Assembly (NCBI RefSeq): GCF_014109825.1
Contig: NZ_CP059576.1
Span: forward strand, 1,287,001 to 1,351,000
Source: Legionella sp. PC997
GTDB lineage: Bacteria > Pseudomonadota > Gammaproteobacteria > Legionellales > Legionellaceae
Length of the DNA stretch: 64,000 nucleotides
Reading direction: 5' to 3'
In this document: piece by piece, positions 63,988 through 64,000 of the stretch
Layout of the letters: every line of letters begins with the position of its first letter
Position numbering within the stretch: the first letter of the stretch is position 1
Notes under the pieces: model-generated
Databases searched by the model: none
What the model saw: only the letters and a program-made list of their open reading frames with translations
What the model was told of the DNA's origin: nothing
Position numbers and translations under genes: made by a program

Positions 63988-64000
63988 ATTCTTATTATTC

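Noticed and set aside
1..64000. CRISPR arrays, tRNA and rRNA genes
   Set aside because: I looked for regularly spaced direct repeats, cloverleaf ends and rRNA cores and found none that I could support.

Overview
This AT-rich, densely coding window looks like chromosomal DNA from a Legionella species, most likely near the L. longbeachae group. The inference rests on gene content, not on a database match. Many genes look like eukaryote-mimicking Dot/Icm effectors: an F-box protein with a CaaX end, a Ras/Rab-like GTPase, an LRR protein with a YopT-like protease triad, a Ser/Thr kinase, coiled-coil and ankyrin-like proteins, and a tubulin-tyrosine-ligase-like protein. A cyanophycin synthetase/cyanophycinase pair and Rab-like GTPases are, as I recall, known features of L. 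longbeachae.

Layout. 0-7 kb: the end of an acyltransferase, a large coiled-coil/ankyrin-like protein, a group II intron remnant, a PPR/Smr-like protein, and a decayed Fic/integrase module. 7-13 kb: a secreted protein, two tandem 35-residue-repeat proteins, a small wHTH/DUF5985 operon and a trehalase. 13-19 kb: an operon of GCS2-type ligase, GNAT and an N-acetylglutaminylglutamine amidotransferase-like AsnB, with a divergent MarR regulator and a neighbouring Na+/H+ antiporter; this looks like an osmolyte locus. 19.4-20.3 kb: a second decayed copy of the Fic/integrase module. 20.5-22.8 kb: an XRE-cupin regulator with palindromic operators facing a DUF2000-YbaK-AlaX operon. 23-38 kb: effector-like genes (apparently circularly permuted PP2C, repeat protein, F-box/CaaX, LRR-protease) mixed with small membrane and envelope genes.

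38-46 kb: DUF1415, an effector-like kinase, a compact four-gene operon (double GNAT, cyclase-like hydrolase, MazG with zinc ribbon, APH-like kinase) and a PAS-PAS-GAF-GGDEF protein. 46-53 kb: a FAD-binding protein ending in a CaaX box, the cphA-cphB pair, the Rab-like GTPase and a caspase-fold candidate. 53-58 kb: a gene-poor AT-rich stretch with DnaA boxes, then umuD-umuC-dinB, a TTL-like protein and a frameshifted family-4 uracil-DNA glycosylase. 59-64 kb: GNAT, ArgE, a second GCS2 ligase and an EgtC/YafJ-like amidotransferase following a double cyclic-nucleotide-domain protein.

Three themes link the genes. The first is small-peptide and amide chemistry: two GCS2 ligases, two class II glutamine amidotransferases, CphA/CphB and ArgE. 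The second is host-directed effectors, often next to decayed copies of mobile or paralogous genes. The third is translesion DNA synthesis. Several intergenic stretches hold remnants of genes found intact elsewhere in the window (antiporter, PP2C, Fic, integrase), which points to repeated duplication and decay.
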